A stretch of 37,412 bases of DNA, taken from Patescibacteria group bacterium (lineage in GTDB: Bacteria > Patescibacteriota > Microgenomatia > Woykebacterales > RBG-16-39-9b). The position numbers and the translations under genes were made by a program. Below the pieces are notes generated by a model. That model saw only the letters and a list, made by a program, of their open reading frames with translations, was not told where the DNA came from and made no database searches. How positions within the stretch are numbered: the stretch's first letter is position 1; the number at the start of each line of letters is the position of its first letter. The DNA is taken from NCBI GenBank assembly GCA_022574495.1, contig JACZRW010000005.1:1-37412 (forward strand), written 5' to 3'. This document shows positions 16,505-26,343 of this stretch, piece after piece.

Positions 16505-17665
16505 CTAATTAGTTTTTTTCTTCAATATGAAATCTTTTTTGGTAAGAAGGGATGCTCCTAAAGTAGCCAAAAGTATTATTGCTGTCCAAATACCACCAAT
16601 TATTGGGAGTAATTGGATTAGGTAGTAGATTATGAGTCCCAATACGAAACTAGTGTAGTCGTTTTCCTTCCAATTAAATCTTTCAAAGATTAATTGCCCA
16701 ATCAATCTCATTGCAAATATTCTTACAATAAATAAAGTTATCAGATATGAGCCAGCTAGAATTAGGGCTAAAGGTATACCTACCACCGTTATCAGTAGGA
16801 GAACAAAGACTATGGGAATAACTATGACCCCCAAAAACCCAATTCCCAAAGAAGCCCATGGCCTCTTTCTCAATTTATTAACAACTGATTGGGTGTAACC
16901 GGGTAAAAGTTTGATTAACAGCAACCCTAGTACCAAAGTAGATATTGAACTAATTAACGTAAGGAAAATATTTATCCCAGCTAGGATACCCAAGGCTTTT
17001 GTCGGTGAAGGTGTTACCTGATCGGTGAAGTGTTTTACCACTTCTCCTGAAATAATTGCGGCCGAATCTATAGAAGCATCTGCCGAGCTCCAATAGGTTA
17101 GGTCCCCATCCACAGATGCCTTGGAAGTAAGTCTCAGTGAACCAACACCAGCATCAAAATTTCCACCAACATTGCTACTTAAAGTCACATTGCCGCCGCC
17201 TAGCCGCACGTCTTTACCTATTGGAGCGGCGATATTTATATTTCCAGCACCGGCTACTAAACTTCCGCCAATTTTTGCAGAATTTGTGATTTCCACAGTT
17301 CCTCCACCTAAGGTTAGATTCTTACCAATATTTCCACTAATTGTTGTTTGTCCCCCAGCAACACGGACATCTTGGGAAATATCACCAGAAATAGTAACTG
17401 TCCCACCGGCTACTAATAAGTCGCCATTTATTTTACCATCTACAATTACCATTCCGCCAGCAGCGTATACATCTCCATTCACAGTTCCGGAGATTTCAAC
17501 TCTTTCGCCAAAAGCAAAGAAATCTCGATTGATTGTTTCTCCGACCGGTAAAGTAACCAATTCTCCTTGTTTAAAATTTTCTTGTTTTTCTTTCTGAGCA
17601 AAAACGGGAACTGCAAAAGCTAGAAGTATTAAAAAAGATGCTGAAAGCACTAAAAGTTTTTTCAT
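16505..17665 (-). CDS. Bactofilin/polymer-forming-like beta-helix membrane protein
   Basis: Signal peptide, repeated GxVxGDxxxxGGxVxIxG motifs, C-terminal TM segments. Confidence 0.78.
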   Translation of the reverse strand: MKKLLVLSASFLILLAFAVPVFAQKEKQENFKQGELVTLPVGETINRDFFAFGERVEISGTVNGDVYAAGGMVIVDGKINGDLLVAGGTVTISGDISQDVRVAGGQTTISGNIGKNLTLGGGTVEITNSAKIGGSLVAGAGNINIAAPIGKDVRLGGGNVTLSSNVGGNFDAGVGSLRLTSKASVDGDLTYWSSADASIDSAAIISGEVVKHFTDQVTPSPTKALGILAGINIFLTLISSISTLVLGLLLIKLLPGYTQSVVNKLRKRPWASLGIGFLGVIVIPIVFVLLLITVVGIPLALILAGSYLITLFIVRIFAMRLIGQLIFERFNWKENDYTSFVLGLIIYYLIQLLPIIGGIWTAIILLATLGASLLTKKDFILKKKTN

Positions 17666-17714
17666 GCAAAGAAATACTAAGACTTATTTATTGATATGTC
17701 AAGTATTATTCTAA

Positions 17715-17744
17715 TTAAACTAAATCATCTTCTGAAGGTTTGTA
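17715..17744. repeat. 30-bp direct repeat copy B, native 3' end of ywbE
   Basis: Identical to 16451-16480. Confidence 0.9.
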
Positions 17745-17999
17745 TGAGGTGGGGGGTAGGGAAGGTTTATTTTCTACTTCAGCTGATGTGAACTTCTCTC
17801 CCTGATCGGAAAATTGCTGCACCCTACCGATTATTCCATTCGTCAATCGCACCTTATGACCACGCGGGTGAAACTTCTTTGAAGTTAAGACGTCTTTGAC
17901 CACTCCTTCTGTCAAATTCCCAGAAGTGTAATCATTTTTCTGAACAATTTTTACTTTCTCTCCTGGTTTTGGATACCGACTTCCAACTTCGTATGTCAT
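17715..17999 (-). CDS. ywbE: YwbE-family (DUF2196) protein
   Basis: PGEKVKIVQKNDYTSGNLTEGVVKDVLTSKKFHPRGHKVRLTNGIIGRVQ. Confidence 0.88.
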   Translation of the reverse strand: MTYEVGSRYPKPGEKVKIVQKNDYTSGNLTEGVVKDVLTSKKFHPRGHKVRLTNGIIGRVQQFSDQGEKFTSAEVENKPSLPPTSYKPSEDDLV

Positions 18000-18020
18000 G
18001 TCTAGACTATTGGACCTTTT

Positions 18021-19226
18021 TTATTTGTTTAAGTGTTCATCTAGCGTAGCTAGAAAACTTAGAAGAAATTTCAAAACATTCGGGTCTTTATTCTCAAGAT
18101 TTGCTACTTCCTGTTGAAATGCTTTTTCGTCCCTCGAGAAAAGCTCCATTAAACTTTGAATATCTTTCCAGAATTGAGGATTTTCTAGCATATCGTTTGT
18201 TTCTTCTAATTCTTGCTCTCTATTATATACTGTAGGCTCTTTATCTATTCGACTAGTCACTCTTTCTACCCTGTTTCCAGGACTCAGAGGGTTTGGGTCA
18301 TCTGTTTCTGAAATTTGTGGTTCTAGAGTCAAGGTCTCCTCTGCTTGATTAGGCTTACCTTTTACCTCAGTCCTTTCTGGTTCACTCCGAGGATCTGCTT
18401 CTTTTTTTGGCGGTGGCTTCTCTGTTACGGCAACCGCTGTAGCACCCTTTTCCTCACCTTGTACCTGCTTATCTTCATTTTGTCTTTCTAGAGCCGCTCT
18501 GATTTCTGGAAATTTACCTATATAACCTTCTACCTTTTCAGGGTAGCGCTCAACGAAGCGATCCCATTCTCTCATACTAACTGCAATATTGTTGGATTCC
18601 CATCTATCATTACCAAAGCGATTGGCCTCATCCGCTTTTGCTTCTCCCCACATACCAGACTTTTCACTTTGGACCGCCTGATTAGTTAAATTAGTAATTC
18701 TTTCTTCTAAATCACGAATGGCCGGATCATTAGCTGGGTCTTCATAAATTCGAGTCTGTTCCTTCTCTTGATAATTATGAGCTTCTTCCGGGTATCTTTC
18801 TACGAAAACTCCACGCGCTCGCTCTTCAATACTAGGTTTAACTTTGCTACCGTGGTAAAAATCTTGGTACTCTGCTGAAAGAATTCCTCTTTCATCATAC
18901 TTTGACCCGTGAGTTGATTCCCAATCTGAAGTCAATTCCTGCCTAATTTCTTTCAACTTTGGATCATCCTCTAAGGATATATCTTTACTTTCAGAATTAC
19001 TTTGATTTTCCGCAGCTATGTCTTTAAGTACTTCCTCTTGATCCCCACCCGCATCAATCCTATTTAGTATAAGCTGCTCCTCGAGTCCTACTTCTTTTTG
19101 ATCCTTTTCATCTGAGGGTCTATCTTCCTCACCACCAATTTCACCACTTTCAACTCTATCCTTAACTTGTTCTAGTGATTCTTTTTCTGCTGAACTAAAT
19201 TCCGGACCCAATTCTTCAGCACTCAA
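18021..19226 (-). CDS. Glu/Lys-rich hypothetical protein
   Basis: Long ORF; 4-bp overlap with the upstream gene. Confidence 0.6.
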   Translation of the reverse strand: MSAEELGPEFSSAEKESLEQVKDRVESGEIGGEEDRPSDEKDQKEVGLEEQLILNRIDAGGDQEEVLKDIAAENQSNSESKDISLEDDPKLKEIRQELTSDWESTHGSKYDERGILSAEYQDFYHGSKVKPSIEERARGVFVERYPEEAHNYQEKEQTRIYEDPANDPAIRDLEERITNLTNQAVQSEKSGMWGEAKADEANRFGNDRWESNNIAVSMREWDRFVERYPEKVEGYIGKFPEIRAALERQNEDKQVQGEEKGATAVAVTEKPPPKKEADPRSEPERTEVKGKPNQAEETLTLEPQISETDDPNPLSPGNRVERVTSRIDKEPTVYNREQELEETNDMLENPQFWKDIQSLMELFSRDEKAFQQEVANLENKDPNVLKFLLSFLATLDEHLNK

Positions 19227-19573
19227 AGGTTAATCTCCTTTTTAGATGCTTTTTGCATTAGTTCAGTTGCTTCGGCAAAACGATTTTCAGATATAAGTTT
19301 TTGGGCTTGTGGGAGTATTTTTTCTTGGACCAATTTTTCATAATCCTTACGTGCTACCAACGACACTGAGACCAATTCGGGATATTGATCTGCAAATTTT
19401 GGCACTTTGATAAATATTTCCCTTGTATTTATATTCTTAGGTAAATTATTGAGCATAAAACGAGCAATCTCCCGGGCTCTCTGTGAGGTAAATTTCCCAG
19501 ATTCCAAACCAGACTTAATTGTCCGAATAACCTCACCAAAAAGTTTTTTCCTATAGTTAATTACATTGATCAT
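19223..19573 (-). CDS. Hypothetical protein
   Basis: ORF with 4-bp overlap into the next gene. Confidence 0.55.
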   Translation of the reverse strand: MINVINYRKKLFGEVIRTIKSGLESGKFTSQRAREIARFMLNNLPKNINTREIFIKVPKFADQYPELVSVSLVARKDYEKLVQEKILPQAQKLISENRFAEATELMQKASKKEINL

Positions 19574-19649
19574 TAACTTTATTATACCTAATTCGAAGTT
19601 GTAAATTTAAAAATTTGATCTTCTTCTAAGTTTATCATATGCTTTTATT

Positions 19650-20600
19650 ATGCAAGAAGGTGAAGAATTTGGTCCTTCAATAGAAGAAACAGGTGAACCC
19701 CTTGAATCGTTTAAACCCGAGGCTGCTTTACAAAAGTCTTGGGAAGAATTAAGAGAGTCTGCAAAAGCTACTCCCTACAGCAAACAATTTACTGATTTTA
19801 TGGAAAAATCTAAAAAATGGCTGTCTGAGCCAAGAGCAGGAATGCCTCCGGAAGAATGGAACTCCGAAATTGACGTCCAACTAAACAAAGCCACAAAACT
19901 TGTTAGTGAATTTCAAAATCCGGCTACTACATTAGAAGAACACAGTACAAAAATTTGGGCGTTTGGAAAAGAAAGACCGAAGTATGGTGAAGATATGCTT
20001 ACAAGAATTTACATAGGGGTCGACCCTAGACATGCCTCTGATGCTTTCCAGGCGCTTTTAGAAGAGTTCGGTAATCAAGGGATCTTGAAAGATGTAGATG
20101 TAGCTTTAAATTTAGAAGTATTAAATGAAAAGAAACTAGCGCATAATCAGATTATAATTTATGAACCGCAATCCAGACCTGAGGTGTTGAACAGCATACT
20201 AGATGCCTACCGTCAAGCGAAGTTAAACAACCCTGAATTATTCGGACTTTCGGATAGGCAAAAGGAAAAAATAATGAGAGGTAATCTACAGCAATTTAAG
20301 GCTATAATAGATGAAAATGCATCATTTGTTGAAATGGCCCCAGAAGATAGAGGTAGAAGTTACGATGCGGCTATTGTAGACCAAACCAGGAAAGCCTTTA
20401 GTCTATACAAATTAAATATAAGTGATCAGGAATGGTTAGATACGGTTCGAAAAAGTGAAGGACACCATGGTGTTGTTTGGACGATGGCTGATCAAGGTAA
20501 GATAGAAAATGGTCAGCTACAATCTGGAGATATAATTCATTTTAAAAGAAGGTTGTCTTCTCCTGCTTTAATACAAACCGGAGAGGTTATGATAAAATAA
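19650..20600 (+). CDS. Hypothetical protein
   Basis: 316-aa ORF with normal composition. Confidence 0.65.
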   Translation: MQEGEEFGPSIEETGEPLESFKPEAALQKSWEELRESAKATPYSKQFTDFMEKSKKWLSEPRAGMPPEEWNSEIDVQLNKATKLVSEFQNPATTLEEHSTKIWAFGKERPKYGEDMLTRIYIGVDPRHASDAFQALLEEFGNQGILKDVDVALNLEVLNEKKLAHNQIIIYEPQSRPEVLNSILDAYRQAKLNNPELFGLSDRQKEKIMRGNLQQFKAIIDENASFVEMAPEDRGRSYDAAIVDQTRKAFSLYKLNISDQEWLDTVRKSEGHHGVVWTMADQGKIENGQLQSGDIIHFKRRLSSPALIQTGEVMIK

Positions 20601-20627
20601 AAACCTTTAGCGAGCCTATTTATCATA

Positions 20628-21101
20628 TCATTTTCTCACCACTATATTTCCGGATGAATCAAAACATTCTGCCACCATACTTACTGGAAAATCAGTCGGG
20701 TCCACCTGACTACATCCTGGAGTATTTTGTCCATCAAAAACTACAACCCACTTACTATCCATCTTTACTGCCAACCAAAAACCGCCCCCCACCATTGCAT
20801 CCTTTGTATTCACTAATCCTGTTGCGTGTTTACCGGTGTTTTCCGAAACCTCAAAAGCCATTTCGTCTATAGGGATGCCTGTTTTTTCCGAAACTGCTTT
20901 TTTCAATAGATCTTCATCGGTTTCTACAGATATATCTGCAGATTTTGTAGCTTCTTTTGCAGAGGTTATTGTAGCACCTTCGTTAGATATGGTTTGCTCA
21001 ACCTCACCTTTTCCATATATAAAAATTAAGTAGTAGAGTATAATTAAAATAAGTAAAAGAAGAAGTATCACCCACCAATACTTTTTGAAAAGATTCTTCA
21101 T
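20628..21101 (-). CDS. Membrane-anchored extracytoplasmic protein, unknown function
   Basis: N-terminal TM (YWWVILLLLLILIILYYLIFIYG); GGGFWLAVKMDSKWVVVFDGQNTPGC. Confidence 0.7.
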   Translation of the reverse strand: MKNLFKKYWWVILLLLLILIILYYLIFIYGKGEVEQTISNEGATITSAKEATKSADISVETDEDLLKKAVSEKTGIPIDEMAFEVSENTGKHATGLVNTKDAMVGGGFWLAVKMDSKWVVVFDGQNTPGCSQVDPTDFPVSMVAECFDSSGNIVVRK

Positions 21102-21133
21102 TTATAATTTATTGTACCATTTTTTACTAAGCG

Positions 21134-21427
21134 ATGACTAAATACAAACAAACCTTTGATGAAATGATCAAGAAAAATCGAGAACTATTTATCAGATTTA
21201 AGATCACCCACGATATGTATGCAAATGATAAAAAGACTTGGGGGGATCAGTTCAATGAGGAGGGGGCTAAGGTGCTAAAGATAATTCAAGAATACGAAGA
21301 TATTCTCTGCCGACACTCTGAACAAGGGCAATACGGCAAATTTTCTGGCAATTTAGCCGACAAATTTTGGGCAGAAGTCAGAAAAAACTATCCGAAGATT
21401 GATTTTGTCGGGGTCAAGGTCAGTTAA
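21134..21427 (+). CDS. Conserved-looking hypothetical protein
   Basis: 97-aa ORF, charged, helical. Confidence 0.55.
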   Translation: MTKYKQTFDEMIKKNRELFIRFKITHDMYANDKKTWGDQFNEEGAKVLKIIQEYEDILCRHSEQGQYGKFSGNLADKFWAEVRKNYPKIDFVGVKVS

Positions 21428-21447
21428 TAAGGGTAAGGCTCTTGACG

Positions 21448-21918
21448 TTATTTTTCCAAATCAGTCAAAACATTGGTGGCATGAATTGCGGGTTTGACTT
21501 TTTCGTAAATTTTGGTTATTTTACCATTCTTATCAATTAAAAATGAAGTACGCGCTGTTCCAAAAAACTCTTTACCAAATAATTTTTTTGGTTTATAGAC
21601 ACCATAGTTCTTAACAACTTCTTTTTTTACATCTGAAAGTAACGTAAATGGCAGCCTATATTTTTGGGCAAATTTTTTGTGGCTTTCAACAGTGTCGGTA
21701 CTAATCCCCAAAACTAACGTATTCACACCGGAAAACTTTGGGAAGTTGTCGCGGATCTGACAAGCTTCTGCCGTACAACCTGGAGTGAAATCCCGAGGGT
21801 AAAAATAAACCAATATTGTCTGGCCTAGGTAATCACTAAGCTTATGCGTCTTGCCATCTTGATCTGGTAATTCAAAATCTGGGGCGTCATCCCCTACTTT
21901 TAGATTCATAACATGCAT
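21448..21918 (-). CDS. bcp: Thioredoxin-dependent peroxiredoxin, Bcp type
   Basis: VGDDAPDFELPDQDGKTHKLSDYLGQTILVYFYPRDFTPGCTAEACQIRDNF. Confidence 0.93.
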   Translation of the reverse strand: MHVMNLKVGDDAPDFELPDQDGKTHKLSDYLGQTILVYFYPRDFTPGCTAEACQIRDNFPKFSGVNTLVLGISTDTVESHKKFAQKYRLPFTLLSDVKKEVVKNYGVYKPKKLFGKEFFGTARTSFLIDKNGKITKIYEKVKPAIHATNVLTDLEK

Positions 21919-21957
21919 TTTAACATTTTCTACTATAATTAGTACTAAGTAAATTTA

Positions 21958-22116
21958 TTATTTTTTACTTGTTTCAGGGGAAGATTTACTAAACGTCCGA
22001 TGGCATATTTGACATTTGTAAGTGATAGAAGTGAGTGAAATGCTAGAGCCAACCGAAGCCGGTATTGTGGATAAATCTTTACTATTGCAGTAAGGGCATT
22101 TTATATCATCGGCCAT
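21958..22116 (-). CDS. 52-aa zinc-ribbon small protein, MADDIKCPYCNSKDLSTIPASVGSSISLTSITYKCQICHRTFSKSSPETSKK
   Basis: Below ORF-track cut-off; two CxxC pairs. Confidence 0.7.
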   Translation of the reverse strand: MADDIKCPYCNSKDLSTIPASVGSSISLTSITYKCQICHRTFSKSSPETSKK

Positions 22117-22162
22117 AACATTTTTTTACTTTTTTGAAGTTTAGACGAAGAAATGCAAAAAG

Positions 22163-22228
22163 TTATTTCTTTTTATTTTTCTTGGGTTTTTTTACTTCAC
22201 GTTTTTGCTTACCTTCAGAATGTGCCAT
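22163..22228 (-). CDS. 21-aa highly basic microprotein, MAHSEGKQKREVKKPKKNKKK
   Basis: Open frame from ATG to TAA in the gap between zinc-ribbon and GIY-YIG genes; AAGAGA upstream. Confidence 0.5.
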   Translation of the reverse strand: MAHSEGKQKREVKKPKKNKKK

Positions 22229-22246
22229 AAAAATTCTCTTATTTAA

Positions 22247-22483
22247 TTATATCATATTAAGCTTTTCTTTGCGGGATAGGTTTTTTATACGGGCTTCTTC
22301 TTTGGAAGCTTCCGAGCGGTCAACAAATTCTTTGGAAAAAACCAATTTTATGGGCCTTCTTGATTGAGTATATTTTGAACCCAGATTGGAAGAATTATGT
22401 TCGCGAACTCTGCGCACCAAATCAACAGTAATTCCGGTGTACAAAGTCTTATCATTACATTTAAGGATATAGAGGGTGTACAT
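22247..22483 (-). CDS. GIY-YIG domain protein (UPF0213-like)
   Basis: MYTLYILKCNDKTLYTGITVDLVRRVREHN. Confidence 0.9.
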   Translation of the reverse strand: MYTLYILKCNDKTLYTGITVDLVRRVREHNSSNLGSKYTQSRRPIKLVFSKEFVDRSEASKEEARIKNLSRKEKLNMI

Positions 22484-22661
22484 ATCTCTTATTTTACTTG
22501 TTTGGTGATTGGGCCTGGTTTTGTATTTGAGATTTTAACACAAACTGAAGTTAAAAAGTGATGGTTCAACTATACCCACCACAGGGTTATTCGATTCAAT
22601 TCACCATAAACTTGCTATAAGCAAATTTTACCTTACAATATTGGAAAAGAAGGAGGTCAAC

Positions 22662-22889
22662 ATGAGGAAGAAAGGAACTCGAAGACATACACCCCACCTT
22701 TACCAAATCTTGCTAGCACTAGATACAAAGGGGGAATGGTCTGGGGACAGAAAAACCAAACTCACTCACGGAAGTTTAGATGGCATCTGTGGCGGATTAC
22801 TGACTATCTTAAAAGTAAGTCTCGAAGAAGATCAGGTCTTGCTTGAGTGTGATATGCACGCAAACTACATTAGACTAAGTCTCGCATAA
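22662..22889 (+). CDS. Small hypothetical protein
   Basis: ATG at 22662 preceded by AAGGAGG, preferred over the listed TTG at 22641. Confidence 0.6.
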   Translation: MRKKGTRRHTPHLYQILLALDTKGEWSGDRKTKLTHGSLDGICGGLLTILKVSLEEDQVLLECDMHANYIRLSLA

Positions 22890-22899
22890 GTGAAGTCAA

Positions 22900-22934
22900 A
22901 GGTTGGGTAGATCATCCTTTTTCCTGCCCAACCT
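22900..22934. terminator. Hairpin downstream of the small gene, possible terminator
   Basis: AGGTTGGG/CCCAACCT 8-bp stem. Confidence 0.6.
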
Positions 22935-23325
22935 ACCTCACCCCAACATACTGAATCGCAAATCGGTGGGCTTCGTCTTCTTGCTTTTCTGTTTCTCTCA
23001 CTGATTGAGTCTCTAATATTGCGTTTCTATGATTAAGCATGACGTGGCCAATTTCATGAGCAATAGTGTAATGCTGAGCATATTTATCTTGCTCAAAAAG
23101 CTCATCCCCCAAAAAAATTAAGTGTTTTTTTCCAAGATCCTTGCTATCCAATACGAATCCCCAAGAATCTTCAAAAGAACTAATAAACCATACGTTCTTC
23201 GTAACAAACTCGGCTATGTCTTTTGGCAAAATCAATAGAGTTTCACAAACGAGTCTTTGCATCTTGGGCTTTCCGACTAGCTTCCCGCCAAATTTCCCTT
23301 TTATATCATCAACAGATTGAACCAC
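22933..23325 (-). CDS. ImmA/IrrE-type zinc metallopeptidase
   Basis: YTIAHEIGHVMLNH. Confidence 0.85.
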   Translation of the reverse strand: MVQSVDDIKGKFGGKLVGKPKMQRLVCETLLILPKDIAEFVTKNVWFISSFEDSWGFVLDSKDLGKKHLIFLGDELFEQDKYAQHYTIAHEIGHVMLNHRNAILETQSVRETEKQEDEAHRFAIQYVGVR

Positions 23326-23400
23326 AGTGAAAAGATTCTACCACAGATTTAAAAAGCAAGATGCTAGCTGAAAGTTTCTGGCGAATTGCCTATAATTTAG

Positions 23401-24147
23401 GTGATGCTTAAAAAGATTACCATCTTCATACTTTTTATTTTTATATTCCTTACCATAATCTATAGCTTTTTTTATGCTTCATTTAATTTAGGAGTCGAAT
23501 ATCTAAAACCTATAAGTGATAACTTCCGACCCTACACTATTAAAAACTTTACATTGCGTCGAGTTTTTGGTCTCAACCAACCCGGCGATGCTAAATCTGA
23601 TTACTACTCAACTAAACAATTTACTAAATTAAAAGTGGAAGTATATAGGAGTTCTCATGGAGATATGTTTGAAACGTCACTAGAATTAATAAAAAACGGA
23701 ATAGATGGCGTGATAAATAAGTCAGAAGGTATTTCTATTAAGCAAATGGAGTTGGAAAACGTGCCCGGTAAAGTAAGTGATGATTTCATAGACAATCTTT
23801 CAAATAAGATACCAAAATATTCCAATAATAGCGCAGTTATGAAAATCTATTTGTTATCAACATACGAACCCCACCCTACTTTGACCGGGCTGACAGCAGG
23901 GGCTTACGGCTTCGTTATTTTTAAAAATAGTATTGAAGAATCCTCCGAAAGTATATCTATAAAGAATGGGCTAGAAAAAAATACAATCCTTCACGAAGTA
24001 GGCCACCTCTTGGGTGCTAAGCATATAGAAAAAGATGGTTGTGTCATGGATAAAATAGTAGATGTACCGGGTAAGGAAAGGATTAATTTAATCCCCACTA
24101 CATACTGCTTTTATGATCTTCAAGCAATAAAAGATGCAAATATTTAA
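23401..24147 (+). CDS. Membrane-anchored/secreted metzincin-like metallopeptidase
   Basis: HEVGHLLGAKH (HExxHxxGxxH) followed by CVMDK Met-turn-like motif; N-terminal TM. Confidence 0.8.
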   Translation: MMLKKITIFILFIFIFLTIIYSFFYASFNLGVEYLKPISDNFRPYTIKNFTLRRVFGLNQPGDAKSDYYSTKQFTKLKVEVYRSSHGDMFETSLELIKNGIDGVINKSEGISIKQMELENVPGKVSDDFIDNLSNKIPKYSNNSAVMKIYLLSTYEPHPTLTGLTAGAYGFVIFKNSIEESSESISIKNGLEKNTILHEVGHLLGAKHIEKDGCVMDKIVDVPGKERINLIPTTYCFYDLQAIKDANI

Positions 24148-24168
24148 ATTTTATCTGGTGGGTACTAA

Positions 24169-24417
24169 TTAAGCGGGTTTTGCGGTTTTTTTAGACGAAA
24201 TCCTATTGAGTGCTCTTTGTCGGCTTCTATTTATAAAATTTAATCTTCTTTCTTCCTTTTCGGCTATCTTTTTTTCTACTCCTTTTTGGCAAATTTTATC
24301 TGGACAAACATAAACAGTAATCTTGGTTTTAATGGAACCAAGCAGTACTGTGCCTTCTTTTCTTTTTATTCTTTCTTTACCACAACTTATACAAGGGTTA
24401 CTTTCAATATCCATCAA
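24169..24417 (-). CDS. Small zinc-ribbon-like protein
   Basis: CISCGKER and CPDKIC Cys pairs. Confidence 0.6.
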   Translation of the reverse strand: MMDIESNPCISCGKERIKRKEGTVLLGSIKTKITVYVCPDKICQKGVEKKIAEKEERRLNFINRSRQRALNRISSKKTAKPA

Positions 24418-24519
24418 TAATACTCTCGGCAGAATAAATTCTTTCCGAATAATTATCTACTTATACTAAAGGTATTCGTAAAATGTAACTCCCCGGGCAG
24501 GGGAGTCAATTAAACCTTA

Positions 24520-24822
24520 CTAATTTCTACGGTCTCTAGAAAATCCACCACGGTCAGAGTTTGGTGAACGTTCTTCTCTTGGTCTAGCTTCATTTACAAC
24601 AATTGCTCTTCCGGCGAGTTCTTTGCCTGAAAGCTCTTTGACTGCTTTCTCAGCTTCTTCGTCTGAACTCATTTCTACAAAACCAAAACCTTTAGAATTA
24701 CCGCTAAATCTATCGGTAATTAAATCAGCTGATTCTACTTTACCAACGGTAGCAAAAAGTTCTTCTAGTTGACCTTGAGTGACATCATAGGATAAAGATC
24801 CTACAAATAATCGCTTTGCCAT
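24520..24822 (-). CDS. RRM-type RNA-binding protein
   Basis: RLFVGSLSYDV (RNP2), KGFGFVEM (RNP1). Confidence 0.92.
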   Translation of the reverse strand: MAKRLFVGSLSYDVTQGQLEELFATVGKVESADLITDRFSGNSKGFGFVEMSSDEEAEKAVKELSGKELAGRAIVVNEARPREERSPNSDRGGFSRDRRN

Positions 24823-25122
24823 ATGTTCCTTTCCAGCAGTCTAAACACTCCTGCTATCGTGCCTTATCTATTCTCTTTATGGGAAACCCTTCCTAGAGAG
24901 GTCGTCAAATAGGAAAAAATATAAGGAATTGTAATGGAGGAATAATATCACAATTGCCTGAAAAAAGCAATTACTCAAATGCTGAAGTAAATTTAAAATG
25001 AAATGTAAAACAAGCCAACACATGTTGCTTATACCAAGAAAGGTAAATTAGTCTCAATGAAAAGTGCGAGAGGTGGTAAAACAAGCAAAAAATTTCTTTG
25101 CTAGGTTATTTAACTTTAATAA

Positions 25123-26019
25123 TCATTTCTTCCTTCGATCGCTCCATTCTTGCCATAAGACTAATATCGGTGTCGCGTTAAATATTGAAGAATACGTACC
25201 AACTATAACACCGATCATGAGTGCAATAATAAACCATCTAATCGATGCGCCCCCAAATAAAATTATCGCCGCCAACACGAATACTAGGGTGACAGATGTA
25301 TTTAGAGACCTTGTTATAGTTTGGATGATTGAATGATTCACAACTTCGGAGAAAGAGCTAGAAATTTCTCTTGTCAGATTTTCACGAATTCTATCGAACA
25401 CCACAATCGTATCATGCACTGAAAAACCAATTACAGTAAGCAGAGCAGTTACAAATAAAGCGTCTATTTCAACAGCAAATAAGTACCCAAAGATTGAAAA
25501 TAATCCTATCACAATCAAAACATCGTGAAAAAGTGCAATAATCGCACTAATACCAAATCTCCATGAAGATGCCGGAGCGGGTACTTTTCTAAAAGCCCAA
25601 GAAATATAAAGAACAATTGCTATCACTGCTACAGCTAAAGCAATTATTGCATTTCTCAAAAGCTCTGCTCCAATAGTGGGACCAATCGTCTCTCGTCTAA
25701 GCTCTTTTGGCTCCTCGTATTTTTCATTTAACTTAACTTGCACTGCTTTTACTTGGTCGTCAACCAAAGGTTTGCTTCTAATTAAATAAGAATTCTGTGA
25801 TGTTTTCTGGATTGATGACACCTCTACATCTGCCTCTAAAAACGTATCTTTTATTTCAGATCTTTCTACCTCTTGCTTAAATTCATACTCTAGGAGAGTA
25901 CCGCCAGTAAAATCTATCCCAAAATTTAATCCAAACACAAATAGGGAAATAATACCCGGAGTAATAATCAGAGTGGAAAAGGCAAAGTACCAAATTTTCT
26001 TACCCATTATATCTATCAT
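25123..26019 (-). CDS. secF: Protein translocase subunit SecF
   Basis: GIDFTGGTLLEYEF; GFSVHDTIVVFDRIREN; TM pattern. Confidence 0.92.
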   Translation of the reverse strand: MIDIMGKKIWYFAFSTLIITPGIISLFVFGLNFGIDFTGGTLLEYEFKQEVERSEIKDTFLEADVEVSSIQKTSQNSYLIRSKPLVDDQVKAVQVKLNEKYEEPKELRRETIGPTIGAELLRNAIIALAVAVIAIVLYISWAFRKVPAPASSWRFGISAIIALFHDVLIVIGLFSIFGYLFAVEIDALFVTALLTVIGFSVHDTIVVFDRIRENLTREISSSFSEVVNHSIIQTITRSLNTSVTLVFVLAAIILFGGASIRWFIIALMIGVIVGTYSSIFNATPILVLWQEWSDRRKK

Positions 26020-26022
26020 TTT

Positions 26023-26343
26023 TTATCCTCGCAAATCTCTAATATCTTCAATTACTTCTTGTTCCAAATCTACGGCGTGCTTTTTTATCAACTCCTCTAC
26101 ATCATCTATCTTTTCTCTTAAAAATTCCGCTAAGATTTCCGGTTGTCCACTATGAATTTGATCAAGAAATGATTCTTTATCACTCTCTTTTAGTTTTCCT
26201 AGAATTACATTTAAAAATCTAAGTTCAGCTAAATCATCGGCAAGTTTCAGCAATTTTTCTCGTTCGTCCTCTTTAATGTCCAACATATTTAATTCTAAGA
26301 TAATATTATCTTTCTTGAAAAACGCTTCAACTAGTGCACTCAT
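26023..26343 (-). CDS. Hypothetical acidic helical protein encoded between secD and secF
   Basis: ORF overlapping its upstream neighbour by 4 bp. Confidence 0.6.
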   Translation of the reverse strand: MSALVEAFFKKDNIILELNMLDIKEDEREKLLKLADDLAELRFLNVILGKLKESDKESFLDQIHSGQPEILAEFLREKIDDVEELIKKHAVDLEQEVIEDIRDLRG

